DNA of 64,000 nucleotides from Gammaproteobacteria bacterium UBA7310 (GTDB lineage: Bacteria > Pseudomonadota > Gammaproteobacteria > Pseudomonadales > Ketobacteraceae). Under the pieces are notes generated by a model. It was not told where the DNA came from. It did not search any database and was given only the letters and a program-made list of their open reading frames with translations. A program made the position numbers and the translations under genes. Below, piece by piece: positions 9,401-17,594 of this stretch. The stretch is from assembly GCA_002471665.1 (NCBI GenBank), contig DKQK01000071.1, positions 1-64,000 of the forward strand, written 5' to 3'. The stretch's first letter is position 1; every line of letters starts with the position of its first letter.

Positions 9401-12400
9401 GCTGATTCCAGATAAAGCCCAGATCGCCGGAATTGAACCAGCCGTCACCCACAAACGCCTCGGCATTGGCTTCGGGGTTGTTCAGATACCCCGGGGTAAT
9501 CACCGGGCCGCGTATCTGCATACGACCGATCACCCCTTCTTTCACCAATTGATTCTGTTGGTCCGTGATACGGACTTCCACACCGGGAATAACGGGGCCC
9601 AAGTCGATGAAGCCATGGGTGGCCTGCTCACGCTCCACCACATCCACCACCGCCAGATCATGGGTAGCACGGAAGTAGACCGACAACTGGCGGGAAGACT
9701 GGTTGTTATACGTCATGCAGGTACAGGCTTCCGCCATTCCGAACGCCGGTTGCACCGCGTCCGGGTGCAGGCCGAAGGAGCTTAATGCGGCGCTGAAATC
9801 ACGCACCACCGGCTCCAATACCTGTTCGCCGGCATTCATCAGAATCTTCACGCAACGCAAGTCCAATTCACCCAGACTGTCATCGTCCTGCCCGCTGTTG
9901 CGCAAGGCCTCCACGACCCGCTGAAAGGCAAAATTGGGTGCCCAACTGAAGTTAACGCGATAACGGGACATGGCCCGCAACCAGAGCAGGGGGTCGGCCA
10001 GAACAGCCGCCGTGGGCAACTGCACCTGTTGGATTCCCAGAATAATATCTTTCAGATGCGTGGTGAGAATGGGCACCACATGATCGAAGGGCAACCAGTT
10101 CAGGCTAACGTCATCAGCGCCGTAGTCATTGAAGTGTGCGGAGGCGGCCACATGATGCAGGATACCCCGATGGGTGATTTGGATGGCCTTGGGGGTGCCG
10201 GTACTGCCGGAGGTCAGCTGCAGAAAAGCCACCGGATCATCACTCAGTGCGTCAGGCCGGTAGTGCTGATCGTGTTGCAGCAGCCCATCGGCGTCAACAA
10301 CCTGTTTGCCATCACCCAGCCAGGTGCGGGTGCTGTCCACACGCTCCCGGTCTGCGGCGATCACCAGTGCTTCAAAATTATGCGCCACGTTATAGAGTTT
10401 TTGCGCGACACCGTTACGCTCGTGGTAATGCTCAGGGGTGGCCACCACCAGAGGTCGGATACCACACAACACGGCCCCCCACCAAACGGCAAAAAAACGG
10501 GCATCAAAGCGCATTTGCAGCAGCAGGATATCCCCTGGTTTCAGCTCACTCTGACGCAGCCCCGCCGCAGCCCTGTAGGCATCCTGCTCCAGTTGGGCGT
10601 AGGTATAAAGTAATTCATCGCCGTTTTCACTGACAAACAAAAAGCCTTTTTCCGGCGCCCTGTGGGCGGTCTGCTGCAAGGCGGTAAACAGGTGCTCAGC
10701 CTGCCCGGTGGCGGCTGGCAAATCACTGCCCACCATCCAGGCATCCGGACGCGTGTCGATATCCACCGCCCGGGGCGGTGCTGCGCCCACACTCCCTTGC
10801 GACTTGGTTGACAGTTCTTCACGGGAATAAGTGGGCAGTAATTGCCGTTGCCGTAGAATCACCAGATCCTGTTGGTGGGCACCATCCGGCTGTTGGGGTT
10901 CCTGCTGCGGGTAACAATCTTGAATTGCGTGACGAAGTGTTTGCTGATCCAACGCCGTCAGTTGACGCAAAGCCCAGCGGTCGACCTCTCCGGTGGCGGT
11001 TCTGGGCAGTTCCGTCAAACTCACCACATCCTGGAACAGGGCCAGCAATGGCGCCTGTAAACTCTGCCCCTGCTCCGGGCTGCAGGCAATGAACAGGCGC
11101 TGGAACGTGGCATGGGCAGAGGTCTGGTCCGCCACCTGGTCTACCAATACCGTGAAATCGTGTTGCTGCAACCGCGGCTCCAGTGCCAGGGCCCGGGCAC
11201 GCAGCTCAATCTCTTGTTCGGAAGGGGACGTGGCTGCCAACCCCGGTGCCAGCTGGGCAACGGAGTCATCAACACTGGCCTGCAACAGGGATTGCATCCA
11301 GTGCAGTGTGTCACGGGCGAAGCCATCAACGGTTTCCGGCCGGTATAAACTGGTCTGGTAAGTCCAGTTCAATTCAAAATGATCCCCCAGATCACTGACG
11401 GCCAACATCACATCGTAGGGTGCTCCGCGAGGGCCGGACATGGGCAGGACCTCTTGGATAAAACCATCCTTCGGCATCATCTCGGCGTTGCCCTGGTGCC
11501 AGACAAACATCAGCTGGAACAGCGGCGTGCGACTGCTGTCGCGGGGTGGGTTACAGTCCTGCACCACAATCGGAAACGGGCATTCCTGATGCTCCATCGC
11601 CGCCAGCAGGGTTCGCTTTACACCATTGAACAGGCTACGCAGGGTCAGCTGCGGTTGTACGGTGGCGCGCAACACCACCGGGTTGGCGAAATCACCCACC
11701 ACCTCATCCATACCTTTGCGGGCGCGCCCCATGGTGGGGGTGCCGATGAGAAAATCCTGGGCCCCGGTGTGATGGTGCACCATCAACTGGAATGCCGTCT
11801 GCACGAACACAAAGGGGGTTATGCCCTGTTGTTTGCAGAACTGTTTAATGGCCTGGTAGTGCTGCTGCGACACACTGTGTTTGCGGGTTTTGGCTTCCAG
11901 CTTTAACAGTGGCGGACGGGGCAGGTCTTCGGGCAACGATATGGCCAGGGGCGCCCCGTTCAATTGTTGCTGCCAGTAAAAGCGCTCGTGTTTCCCCCGC
12001 GCGCTATCCATAAAGGCCTGTTGCCACTCCACATGCTGGCGATAGGTTGCCGCCACGGGTTGCACGGACAAGGCCTCACCCTGTGCCGCCTGCTGGTAAA
12101 ACTGCTTAATATCCTGCGCCACCACCAACAGGGCCCACAGATCCGCCCCCACATGCTGAATGGTAGCGATCAGGATGTCACCCTGCACGGTGTTACGGAA
12201 AATCTTAACCCGCAAACAGGATTCGTTCTGCAGATCAAAGGGCGCATCGGCCTCCTGATCCAGCTGTTCCTGAAGCTGCGCTTCATTCCACGGGCTGCCA
12301 TCAATAATCTGCAGGGGCATCGGCAGATGGCTCCACACCCGTTGTCTGGGCCCCTGCTCGGTATCGGTGAACGTGCTGCGCAACACCGGGTGACGCACCA

Positions 12401-12764
12401 TCAGGGCATGGAACGCCTGCCGCACGGCCGCCTCCTCAATGCCCTCTGCCAGTGTACAGGCGAAGGTGGTGTTGTAAGCCGGGCTGTTGGGGGCAAACTT
12501 GTACAACATCCAGATGGCGCCCTGAGTAAACGCCAGAGGGTATTCATCCACCAGCTCCGCCTGGCGCGGGGATTGCTCTGCGGCAGCTTCGGCTTTTAAC
12601 CACGCCAGAATGCCCGGTTTGTTGGCCTTGAGCACCGCCACCAGTTCCTGGGTCATCAGCTCCTTGGGTGCCTTGAAGCGCAAGGCTTCCCCTTCCAGCC
12701 ATAATTCCAGCCCCTGATCCAGATGCGGCTGGAGAATCTGTTTCACCGCATGTTCTGCACTCAT
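6462..12764 (-). CDS. Terminal NRPS-like megasynthase: docking-C-ligase(A)-KR-PCP-TE
   Basis: A 2100-aa protein. Domains in order: TubC-like docking domain (1-60); condensation domain (~75-500) with core QHVGADL near 205, so the second, catalytic His is kept but the first His and final Gly of HHxxxDG are changed; a 190-residue linker with an A10-like LPRTATGEVDR near 590; an adenylating domain (~690-1240, SGSTGTPK near 853, SGKIQR near 1225) of the type seen in PksJ-like hybrids; a ketoreductase (~1420-1640, TGGLGG near 1438, Tyr near 1585); a PCP (YGGHS near 1788); and a type I thioesterase (~1850-2100, GWSMAG near 1930, late DHQG). It overlaps the upstream PKS as ATGA. It should accept the polyketide chain, condense it with the unit loaded by its ligase domain (perhaps an alpha-keto acid reduced by KR) and release it. 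The KR lacks the usual Asn after Tyr (YSAAA). Confidence 0.87.
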   Translation of the reverse strand: MSAEHAVKQILQPHLDQGLELWLEGEALRFKAPKELMTQELVAVLKANKPGILAWLKAEAAAEQSPRQAELVDEYPLAFTQGAIWMLYKFAPNSPAYNTTFACTLAEGIEEAAVRQAFHALMVRHPVLRSTFTDTEQGPRQRVWSHLPMPLQIIDGSPWNEAQLQEQLDQEADAPFDLQNESCLRVKIFRNTVQGDILIATIQHVGADLWALLVVAQDIKQFYQQAAQGEALSVQPVAATYRQHVEWQQAFMDSARGKHERFYWQQQLNGAPLAISLPEDLPRPPLLKLEAKTRKHSVSQQHYQAIKQFCKQQGITPFVFVQTAFQLMVHHHTGAQDFLIGTPTMGRARKGMDEVVGDFANPVVLRATVQPQLTLRSLFNGVKRTLLAAMEHQECPFPIVVQDCNPPRDSSRTPLFQLMFVWHQGNAEMMPKDGFIQEVLPMSGPRGAPYDVMLAVSDLGDHFELNWTYQTSLYRPETVDGFARDTLHWMQSLLQASVDDSVAQLAPGLAATSPSEQEIELRARALALEPRLQQHDFTVLVDQVADQTSAHATFQRLFIACSPEQGQSLQAPLLALFQDVVSLTELPRTATGEVDRWALRQLTALDQQTLRHAIQDCYPQQEPQQPDGAHQQDLVILRQRQLLPTYSREELSTKSQGSVGAAPPRAVDIDTRPDAWMVGSDLPAATGQAEHLFTALQQTAHRAPEKGFLFVSENGDELLYTYAQLEQDAYRAAAGLRQSELKPGDILLLQMRFDARFFAVWWGAVLCGIRPLVVATPEHYHERNGVAQKLYNVAHNFEALVIAADRERVDSTRTWLGDGKQVVDADGLLQHDQHYRPDALSDDPVAFLQLTSGSTGTPKAIQITHRGILHHVAASAHFNDYGADDVSLNWLPFDHVVPILTTHLKDIILGIQQVQLPTAAVLADPLLWLRAMSRYRVNFSWAPNFAFQRVVEALRNSGQDDDSLGELDLRCVKILMNAGEQVLEPVVRDFSAALSSFGLHPDAVQPAFGMAEACTCMTYNNQSSRQLSVYFRATHDLAVVDVVEREQATHGFIDLGPVIPGVEVRITDQQNQLVKEGVIGRMQIRGPVITPGYLNNPEANAEAFVGDGWFNSGDLGFIWNQRLILTGREKEMIVVNGANYYCFELEQVAAGVDGVVPTFVAATGVSLDQGTNSDALVLFYVAEQDAADSTALERRIIARVTESFSVVARYVIAVDKEAFYKTTSGKIQRGQFKKLFESDFYAEQVADFDERHGHTQQGIDTVFALQHQRAPLAADKVPEANRLTLEQLRNNPQTLQQALDHGHALIELGQYSFQQDGAATLYRLTQVLAELTALLRPLSAAGSDTAVGYGIALWLQSDDKAALSLVQPLVETLRQETGLQQLACVLTPGDLLPAQPAPGSIVWQESDHQEQLRLLNVPQSPIPNEVISRRGVYLITGGLGGLAEPLCAYLVEARKATVLLSGRTPLSQDPRRQSRFNQLTARYGSGVHYLCLSEWSSAAIQSALEPVLNGLGDKPLDGVFHLAGTMAMAPLTEVSPAHWDSVLDAKVQGGQALADYLGEYWPRSILVQYGSVNGYFGGQAAAAYSAAAALQSAITDAVNARSSVRSWCLNWSVWQGAGMARAFSSAELQMARNKGFLPLSIEQDSVLIPRLLQLAPANYFIGLDPGNAEIQKQCNPWPRSKEIIQFFVNASTTSRPEQLRTVVQSVQPALMAHAHTPQFQVQMLADGFEYDSQGRVRLDLLQQQLAQSEAQGEAPANKIEQDLAAIWSDVLGRPVADVSRSFFEYGGHSINATQVVSAINNKLGLPITVANLFQYPTIRELAQVAVAGNSEATLSLTLKDCIARGDDYSLDAINPATESATKLVFLPTALGLPSAYGQMAASLSSYQMLAVTVPATDVSCTDLDVMASRLINLLERESLIGQQTVLIGWSMAGVLGYEVLAQLAAADKPLPRLVMLDSGFADGLHEITFDESFQRLMFAVEVGLTIDRYADFNQLQDDNTKLQWLKQYLETIGIEVSEEMLVEWWQAYYKRLKSLLTYQQSAELVNADIHLFKAALHSHGRDDLGWNDNNNRIKWTLIQADHQGIVKQPETFQRIRELLA

Positions 12765-15700
12765 AACACACCTTCAACCAGAGCATCATCATCCTGCTCC
12801 GGCGCTGCATCACCACTTATCTGTGTGTTATAGGCTTCCGCCATCCATTGGGACACATCCCGTAAGTTGGCACCGCCCAGCATACGTACCACCGGCAGTT
12901 CCACTTCGGTCACCTTGGTAACCCGGTTTTTGAATTCCACTGCCAATAATGAATCTATGCCCATATCGATCAATGGTTGGGTGTCGTCCAGTTCTTCGGG
13001 CATCATTTGCAAGGCATTGGCCAGCTGCTGTTTGAGATAAGCGAGCAAGCGTTCCGCCCGCTCTTCTTCAGGACACTCCGCCAACTCCTCTTTAAAGGCG
13101 ATGTCTTCCGGATTGAGTTCAACCTCTGTGTTCAGGAGGTCTGCTGGATTCTCCGGATCGGTGACGGATTTCAACAGGCTGCCCACCGCAGTGATTTCCA
13201 TCAGCGGCTTAAAGCGCGACCAGTTGATGTCCGCGACAATCATCTGCGCCTGATCGCAATTCAACAGACGGCCAAATGCCTGGGTACCAACGGATTGATC
13301 CATCTGCAACAGGCCGCGTTTTTCGGCTTGGTCACCGGATTCATCGGTCACCATACCGGACTCCGCCCACGGCCCCCAGTTGAGACTGATACCGGGCTTG
13401 CCCTGCTGGCGTCGACGCTGGATGATGGCGTCCACCACCTGATTGGCAGCGGAATAATGGAAATTACCAGCCGATCCCCACACGGAAGCAATGGATGAGT
13501 AACCGGCAAAGAAGTCCAGTGCATCCTGCTCGGTGAGTTCATCGAGCCATTGCATGCCCAATACCTTGTTGGCCATCAGGGACTGACACCGGTCCACCGT
13601 CAAATCCTGTACCGGGCACAACTCAAACAATCCTGCGGCGTGCACTGCGCCGAGCAACGGGCGATCCTTGCGCAGGGAATCCAATACCGAAGCCAATGCA
13701 GCGCGATCGGTCAGGTCCACTTTGGGCACCACCACCTGGGCACCCAGTTTGCGCATGGCTTCCACCCGTTCCACCGCGGCATCTTTCACCCCGGAGCGGC
13801 TTAACAGCGCAATGTGCTTGGCTCCCATGCGCACCATCCATTCAGCAATGGATAAACCCAGAGACCCGGTACCGCCGGCAATGACATAAAAGCCGTCTTC
13901 TTTTAACTTACGGTTTTTATTGGCCAGGCTGTCGGCTGTAACACGCACCACCGAAGGCGCCAGCAGTTTCTGTTGCCGCAATAACACCCAGGGCTGGGCC
14001 AGGCCGTTGCTGATCACTCTGGTGCACTGTTTGGCCGCTTGCGCAGACCAGGATTCAACATCCACCACAGAGCGCATTTTATCCGCCAGCTCCAGGGTCA
14101 GGTTTTTGGCAAAGCCCAGCACCATGGCCTGCTCCGGACGCACCTCCGCCACCTGATTGGGGGTAGCGGTGGCGCATTCCGTTATCAGCCACAATTCAAC
14201 ATGGGGCGATTGCTGCACGGTCTTGGCAATGGACAACATCAATCCAGTGAGGGCCTGATACCCGGCAGGGGAGCCAAGCTGACCCAGCCCCGCCGTGGAC
14301 ACCACTAGCTTCAGCGGCTGTTGTTGCGTCGCTGATGACAACGTCTGCAGCAACAATGGGCTGGCGTCGCCCTCACCGGAGAGGGTCTCCTCCTGCTGCG
14401 CGATTTCAATTACCGCACCCTGTTCGGTTACCTGATAGCAACCGGTGGTCAGTGAATGAGGGTTGTCTCCCAGCGGTGAGGCAAACTCATCGGCAATTGA
14501 ATACGTTGGGAACAACAGCACCCAGTTACCCTGTCCGACGGGCAGTTCGTGCAGAGGCTCGGTGGGTTCCCAACGTAACTGGTACAGCCAATTTCTGGCT
14601 TTCTCCGGAAGTTCCTGACGCTGCATGTAAGCGCGCAGGGTTTCATTCCAGAAACTTTTCTTCTGGTAACAATAGGTGGGCAGCACCACCGGCTCGACCT
14701 GTTTGACCGGCATGATCTGCGCCCAGTTTAGATCCAACCCGGCCACATACAGTTGCGCCATGGCGCGGGTAATGGTGTCCAGGCTGCTGTGCTTTTTCTG
14801 CAGGCAGGCTACCGTTTCCAGTTTGATATCGCTGTGTTGTTCAGTGTGATGCTGTGCCAGGGCATCCTGCAGCATCGACACCAGGGCGGCGCCGGGGCCG
14901 ACCTCCAGCGCCACATCAATCTGCGCCTCCAGCATACCCTGGGCACAGGCCAGGAAATTAACCGGGTTACGGATCTGTTGCACCCAATACTCAGCATCCG
15001 CCATCTGTTTGCCCACGTGCTGGCCATTGAGATTGGACAGGATACGCATACGGGGGGTAACAAACTTGATGTCTTTAATGGCTGCCTGGAACTGTGCCAG
15101 AACCGGTTCCATCGCCTGAGTGTGGAAGGCATGCTGTACCGGCAATAACCGACATTGAATCGACGCCGACTGCAGCGCACCCTGCAGATTCTTGATGTGA
15201 TCCGGATGGCCGCCCACCACGGTATTCTGCGGGCCATTCACCGCACAGATTTCCAGTTCAGGGTGGTCTGCCAGCAGTTCCTGCGTTTGTTTCTGATCGG
15301 CGAACACCACCAGCATACTGCCGGCGTCAGTCTCGCCCATCAGGCGGGCGCGGGCAGCCACCAGTTTACAAGCGTCCGCCAGGCTGAATACGCCGGCGAT
15401 GGCGGCGGCGGTGATCTCGCCCACGCTGTGGCCGGCAACACAATCCGCTTTGATGCCCCACTGCATCCAGGTTTTGGCGAGCGCGTATTCCAGGGCAAAC
15501 AGGGCCGGTTGTGTGTAACGGGTCTGATTCAGCAGCTCACTCTGTCCGCCCCACATGACCTCAGCCAGAGGTTGATCCAGCAGAGGGTCCAGTTGCTCCA
15601 GCACCTGATCCAGTTGCTGTCGGAACAACGGCACCTGCTGGTACAGCTCTTTGCCCATACCCTCAAACTGGGCGCCCTGCCCTGAAAACAGCAACGCCAC

Positions 15701-17398
15701 TTTGTAGGTGGGTTTCTCTTTTACGCCACGCAGGATTCCCTCCTGCTGACCGCGTTTTTCCTTCAGCAGGGTTTGTAGGTGTTGCGTATCATTGGGCAAA
15801 AACACGCTGCGGTATTTGTAATGGTCGCGCCCGGCGGTGGTGGTACGCGCTATGTGATCCAGGCCCAGCCCGGGGTTTGCTTCCAGGTGCTGACTCATGG
15901 CGTCCTGCCATTGGGAAACAGACACGGGCTGTTTGGCAGAGGCAGTAACCAAGGGTGGCACCCAGGGCTTGCCCGCTGCCGGGGATTCATCCTTGGTTGG
16001 CGCCGGACTGTATTCTTCCAGAATCACATGCACATTGGTGCCGGTGAAGGCGAAGGCACTGAGACCACCGCGTAATTTGCCGTCCTCCGCCGCATAGGTA
16101 TCCCACTGTGTGAGCTTATCCGTCACCTGGATCGCCATCTTGCTCCAGGGAATATAGGGGTTGGGCGTTTTGTAATTGATGTGCGGAGGAATGGTGCGGT
16201 GCTGCAATGACTGAATCAACTTGATCAGGCCGGCAGCACCCGCCGCCGCTTCACTGTGACCGATATTGGTTTTGGCGGAGCCCACCAACAACGGATGGCG
16301 GCGGTTTTGACCATCACAATAAACCGAATTCAACGCCCCCAGTTCGATAGGGTCACCCAAGGGTGTACCGGTACCATGGGCCTCGATGTAACTGACATCC
16401 TTCGGTTGCAGTTGCGCCTGCTGTAATGCACAGCGGATAACGTCTTCCTGGGCGGATTCGTTGGGCGCGGTAAAGCCCTGGGATTTACCGTCCTGATTGA
16501 GGGCAGTGCCTTTGACCAGGGCCAGGATATTGTCGCCATCGGCCACCGCGTCGGACAGGCGCTTCAACATCACCACACCGCACCCTTCCGAGCGCACGTA
16601 ACCGTCGGCGGCGGCATCAAACGTTTTACAGTGGCCGTCTTCCGACAACATGCGTGCCTTGGCGAAGACAATGGAAATGGCCGGGTTCAGCACCAGATGC
16701 ACACCACCGGTCAGGGCGGCGTCGCACTCACCCTGGCGTAATGACTGGCAGGCATAATGCAGCGCCGTCAAGGCAGACGAGCACGCCGTATCCAGCGCCA
16801 GTGCGGGGCCCTTGAAATTATACAGATAGGAAATCCGGCAAGGCGCGGCGCTCATGGCATTGCCAATGCCCTGCCAGGGGGTAAGATCCTCGGCCCGCCC
16901 CAGAATACTGCCCAGATGCGCGTAGTCCGCGCTGGCAATTCCCATGAACACGCCGGTGCGACTGCCGTTCAAACGGCCCGGTGCATAGCCTGCCGATTCC
17001 ATGGTTTCATGACACACCTCCAGCATCAGTCGATGTTGGGGATCAATGTCTTCTGCCTCACGGGGTGAAATGCCAAAGAATTCGGCGTCGAACAGGTCCG
17101 GGTCATCGATGATGCCCAGGCCCTTGGTGTAGATCTTGCCCGGTGCATCGGGATTGGGATCGTACAGGTCATCCATATTCCAGCGTTCATTGTTGTCTTG
17201 CTGGGTAATACAGTCGACACCATTGTACAAACGATCCCAGAAAGCATCTGGGCCGGTGGAACCGCCGGGATAGCGGCAGCCCATACCGATGATGGCGATG
17301 GGTTCGTGGGCGGCCTTTTGATATCCGGCCAGTTGGCGCTTCAGCGTTTTGATTTCTTTCAACGCGTTCAGCATCAATTCTTGTGTTGATTTGCTCAT
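12761..17398 (-). CDS. Type I polyketide synthase, single module KS-AT-KR-ACP
   Basis: A 1545-aa PKS. An N-terminal coiled-coil docking helix precedes KS (~30-455; active-site DTACSSA near 204, EAHGTGTPLGDP and NIGHSEAAAG histidines intact), AT (~545-860; GHSVGE near 657, HAFHT indicating malonyl-CoA), KR (~1150-1340; AGGTGSLG near 1174, Ser/Tyr/Asn intact, VWGSAG tryptophan and no LDD motif, so A-type) and ACP (GIDSLLAVEF near 1481). There is no DH, so it leaves a beta-hydroxyl. I place the start at the ATG at 17398, which has a GGGGG Shine-Dalgarno and gives the same docking-helix start as the upstream PKS. A GTG at 17446 would add 16 unlike residues without a ribosome site. The stop overlaps the terminal synthase as ATGA. 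Colinearity makes this the third extension module. Confidence 0.92.
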   Translation of the reverse strand: MSKSTQELMLNALKEIKTLKRQLAGYQKAAHEPIAIIGMGCRYPGGSTGPDAFWDRLYNGVDCITQQDNNERWNMDDLYDPNPDAPGKIYTKGLGIIDDPDLFDAEFFGISPREAEDIDPQHRLMLEVCHETMESAGYAPGRLNGSRTGVFMGIASADYAHLGSILGRAEDLTPWQGIGNAMSAAPCRISYLYNFKGPALALDTACSSALTALHYACQSLRQGECDAALTGGVHLVLNPAISIVFAKARMLSEDGHCKTFDAAADGYVRSEGCGVVMLKRLSDAVADGDNILALVKGTALNQDGKSQGFTAPNESAQEDVIRCALQQAQLQPKDVSYIEAHGTGTPLGDPIELGALNSVYCDGQNRRHPLLVGSAKTNIGHSEAAAGAAGLIKLIQSLQHRTIPPHINYKTPNPYIPWSKMAIQVTDKLTQWDTYAAEDGKLRGGLSAFAFTGTNVHVILEEYSPAPTKDESPAAGKPWVPPLVTASAKQPVSVSQWQDAMSQHLEANPGLGLDHIARTTTAGRDHYKYRSVFLPNDTQHLQTLLKEKRGQQEGILRGVKEKPTYKVALLFSGQGAQFEGMGKELYQQVPLFRQQLDQVLEQLDPLLDQPLAEVMWGGQSELLNQTRYTQPALFALEYALAKTWMQWGIKADCVAGHSVGEITAAAIAGVFSLADACKLVAARARLMGETDAGSMLVVFADQKQTQELLADHPELEICAVNGPQNTVVGGHPDHIKNLQGALQSASIQCRLLPVQHAFHTQAMEPVLAQFQAAIKDIKFVTPRMRILSNLNGQHVGKQMADAEYWVQQIRNPVNFLACAQGMLEAQIDVALEVGPGAALVSMLQDALAQHHTEQHSDIKLETVACLQKKHSSLDTITRAMAQLYVAGLDLNWAQIMPVKQVEPVVLPTYCYQKKSFWNETLRAYMQRQELPEKARNWLYQLRWEPTEPLHELPVGQGNWVLLFPTYSIADEFASPLGDNPHSLTTGCYQVTEQGAVIEIAQQEETLSGEGDASPLLLQTLSSATQQQPLKLVVSTAGLGQLGSPAGYQALTGLMLSIAKTVQQSPHVELWLITECATATPNQVAEVRPEQAMVLGFAKNLTLELADKMRSVVDVESWSAQAAKQCTRVISNGLAQPWVLLRQQKLLAPSVVRVTADSLANKNRKLKEDGFYVIAGGTGSLGLSIAEWMVRMGAKHIALLSRSGVKDAAVERVEAMRKLGAQVVVPKVDLTDRAALASVLDSLRKDRPLLGAVHAAGLFELCPVQDLTVDRCQSLMANKVLGMQWLDELTEQDALDFFAGYSSIASVWGSAGNFHYSAANQVVDAIIQRRRQQGKPGISLNWGPWAESGMVTDESGDQAEKRGLLQMDQSVGTQAFGRLLNCDQAQMIVADINWSRFKPLMEITAVGSLLKSVTDPENPADLLNTEVELNPEDIAFKEELAECPEEERAERLLAYLKQQLANALQMMPEELDDTQPLIDMGIDSLLAVEFKNRVTKVTEVELPVVRMLGGANLRDVSQWMAEAYNTQISGDAAPEQDDDALVEGVL

Positions 17399-17472
17399 GT
17401 CTGCCCCCGGAGCGTTTTCTACATCCGCGCCGGTGTTGATCGGCACGAACTTGCTGTTAGCACGAGTTAAGA

Positions 17473-17541
17473 AGAGCAGGAATCAGGGATTTAACACTCG
17501 CAGCGGCTGGGATGCCGCTGTGATGCCCTGCTTCCTGCTCT
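17473..17541 (-). other. Strong intercistronic RNA stem-loop between the two PKS genes
   Basis: Imperfect inverted repeat with 16-nt arms, 15 of 16 positions paired: AGAGCAGGAATCAGGG (17473-17488) and CCCTGCTTCCTGCTCT (17526-17541). A second perfect hairpin sits inside its loop, CAGCGGC (17501-17507) and GCCGCTG (17514-17520). It lies in the 196-nt gap between the bimodular and monomodular PKS genes, the largest gap from the loader to the end of the operon. In the transcribed direction it is followed by TCTTAACTC, which is only weakly U-rich. It could be a partial terminator, an RNA stabiliser or processing site, or an extragenic repeat. Confidence 0.7.
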
Positions 17542-17594
17542 CCGGCTCGACGCTAACCGAGGCGAGGACTTGCGCCCCCGCCCCTACCTCTGAA

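Noticed and set aside
17399..17446. Longer N-terminus for the monomodular PKS from GTG at 17446
   Set aside because: No ribosome site and the extra residues break the docking-helix start shared with the upstream PKS. The ATG at 17398 has a G-rich site.
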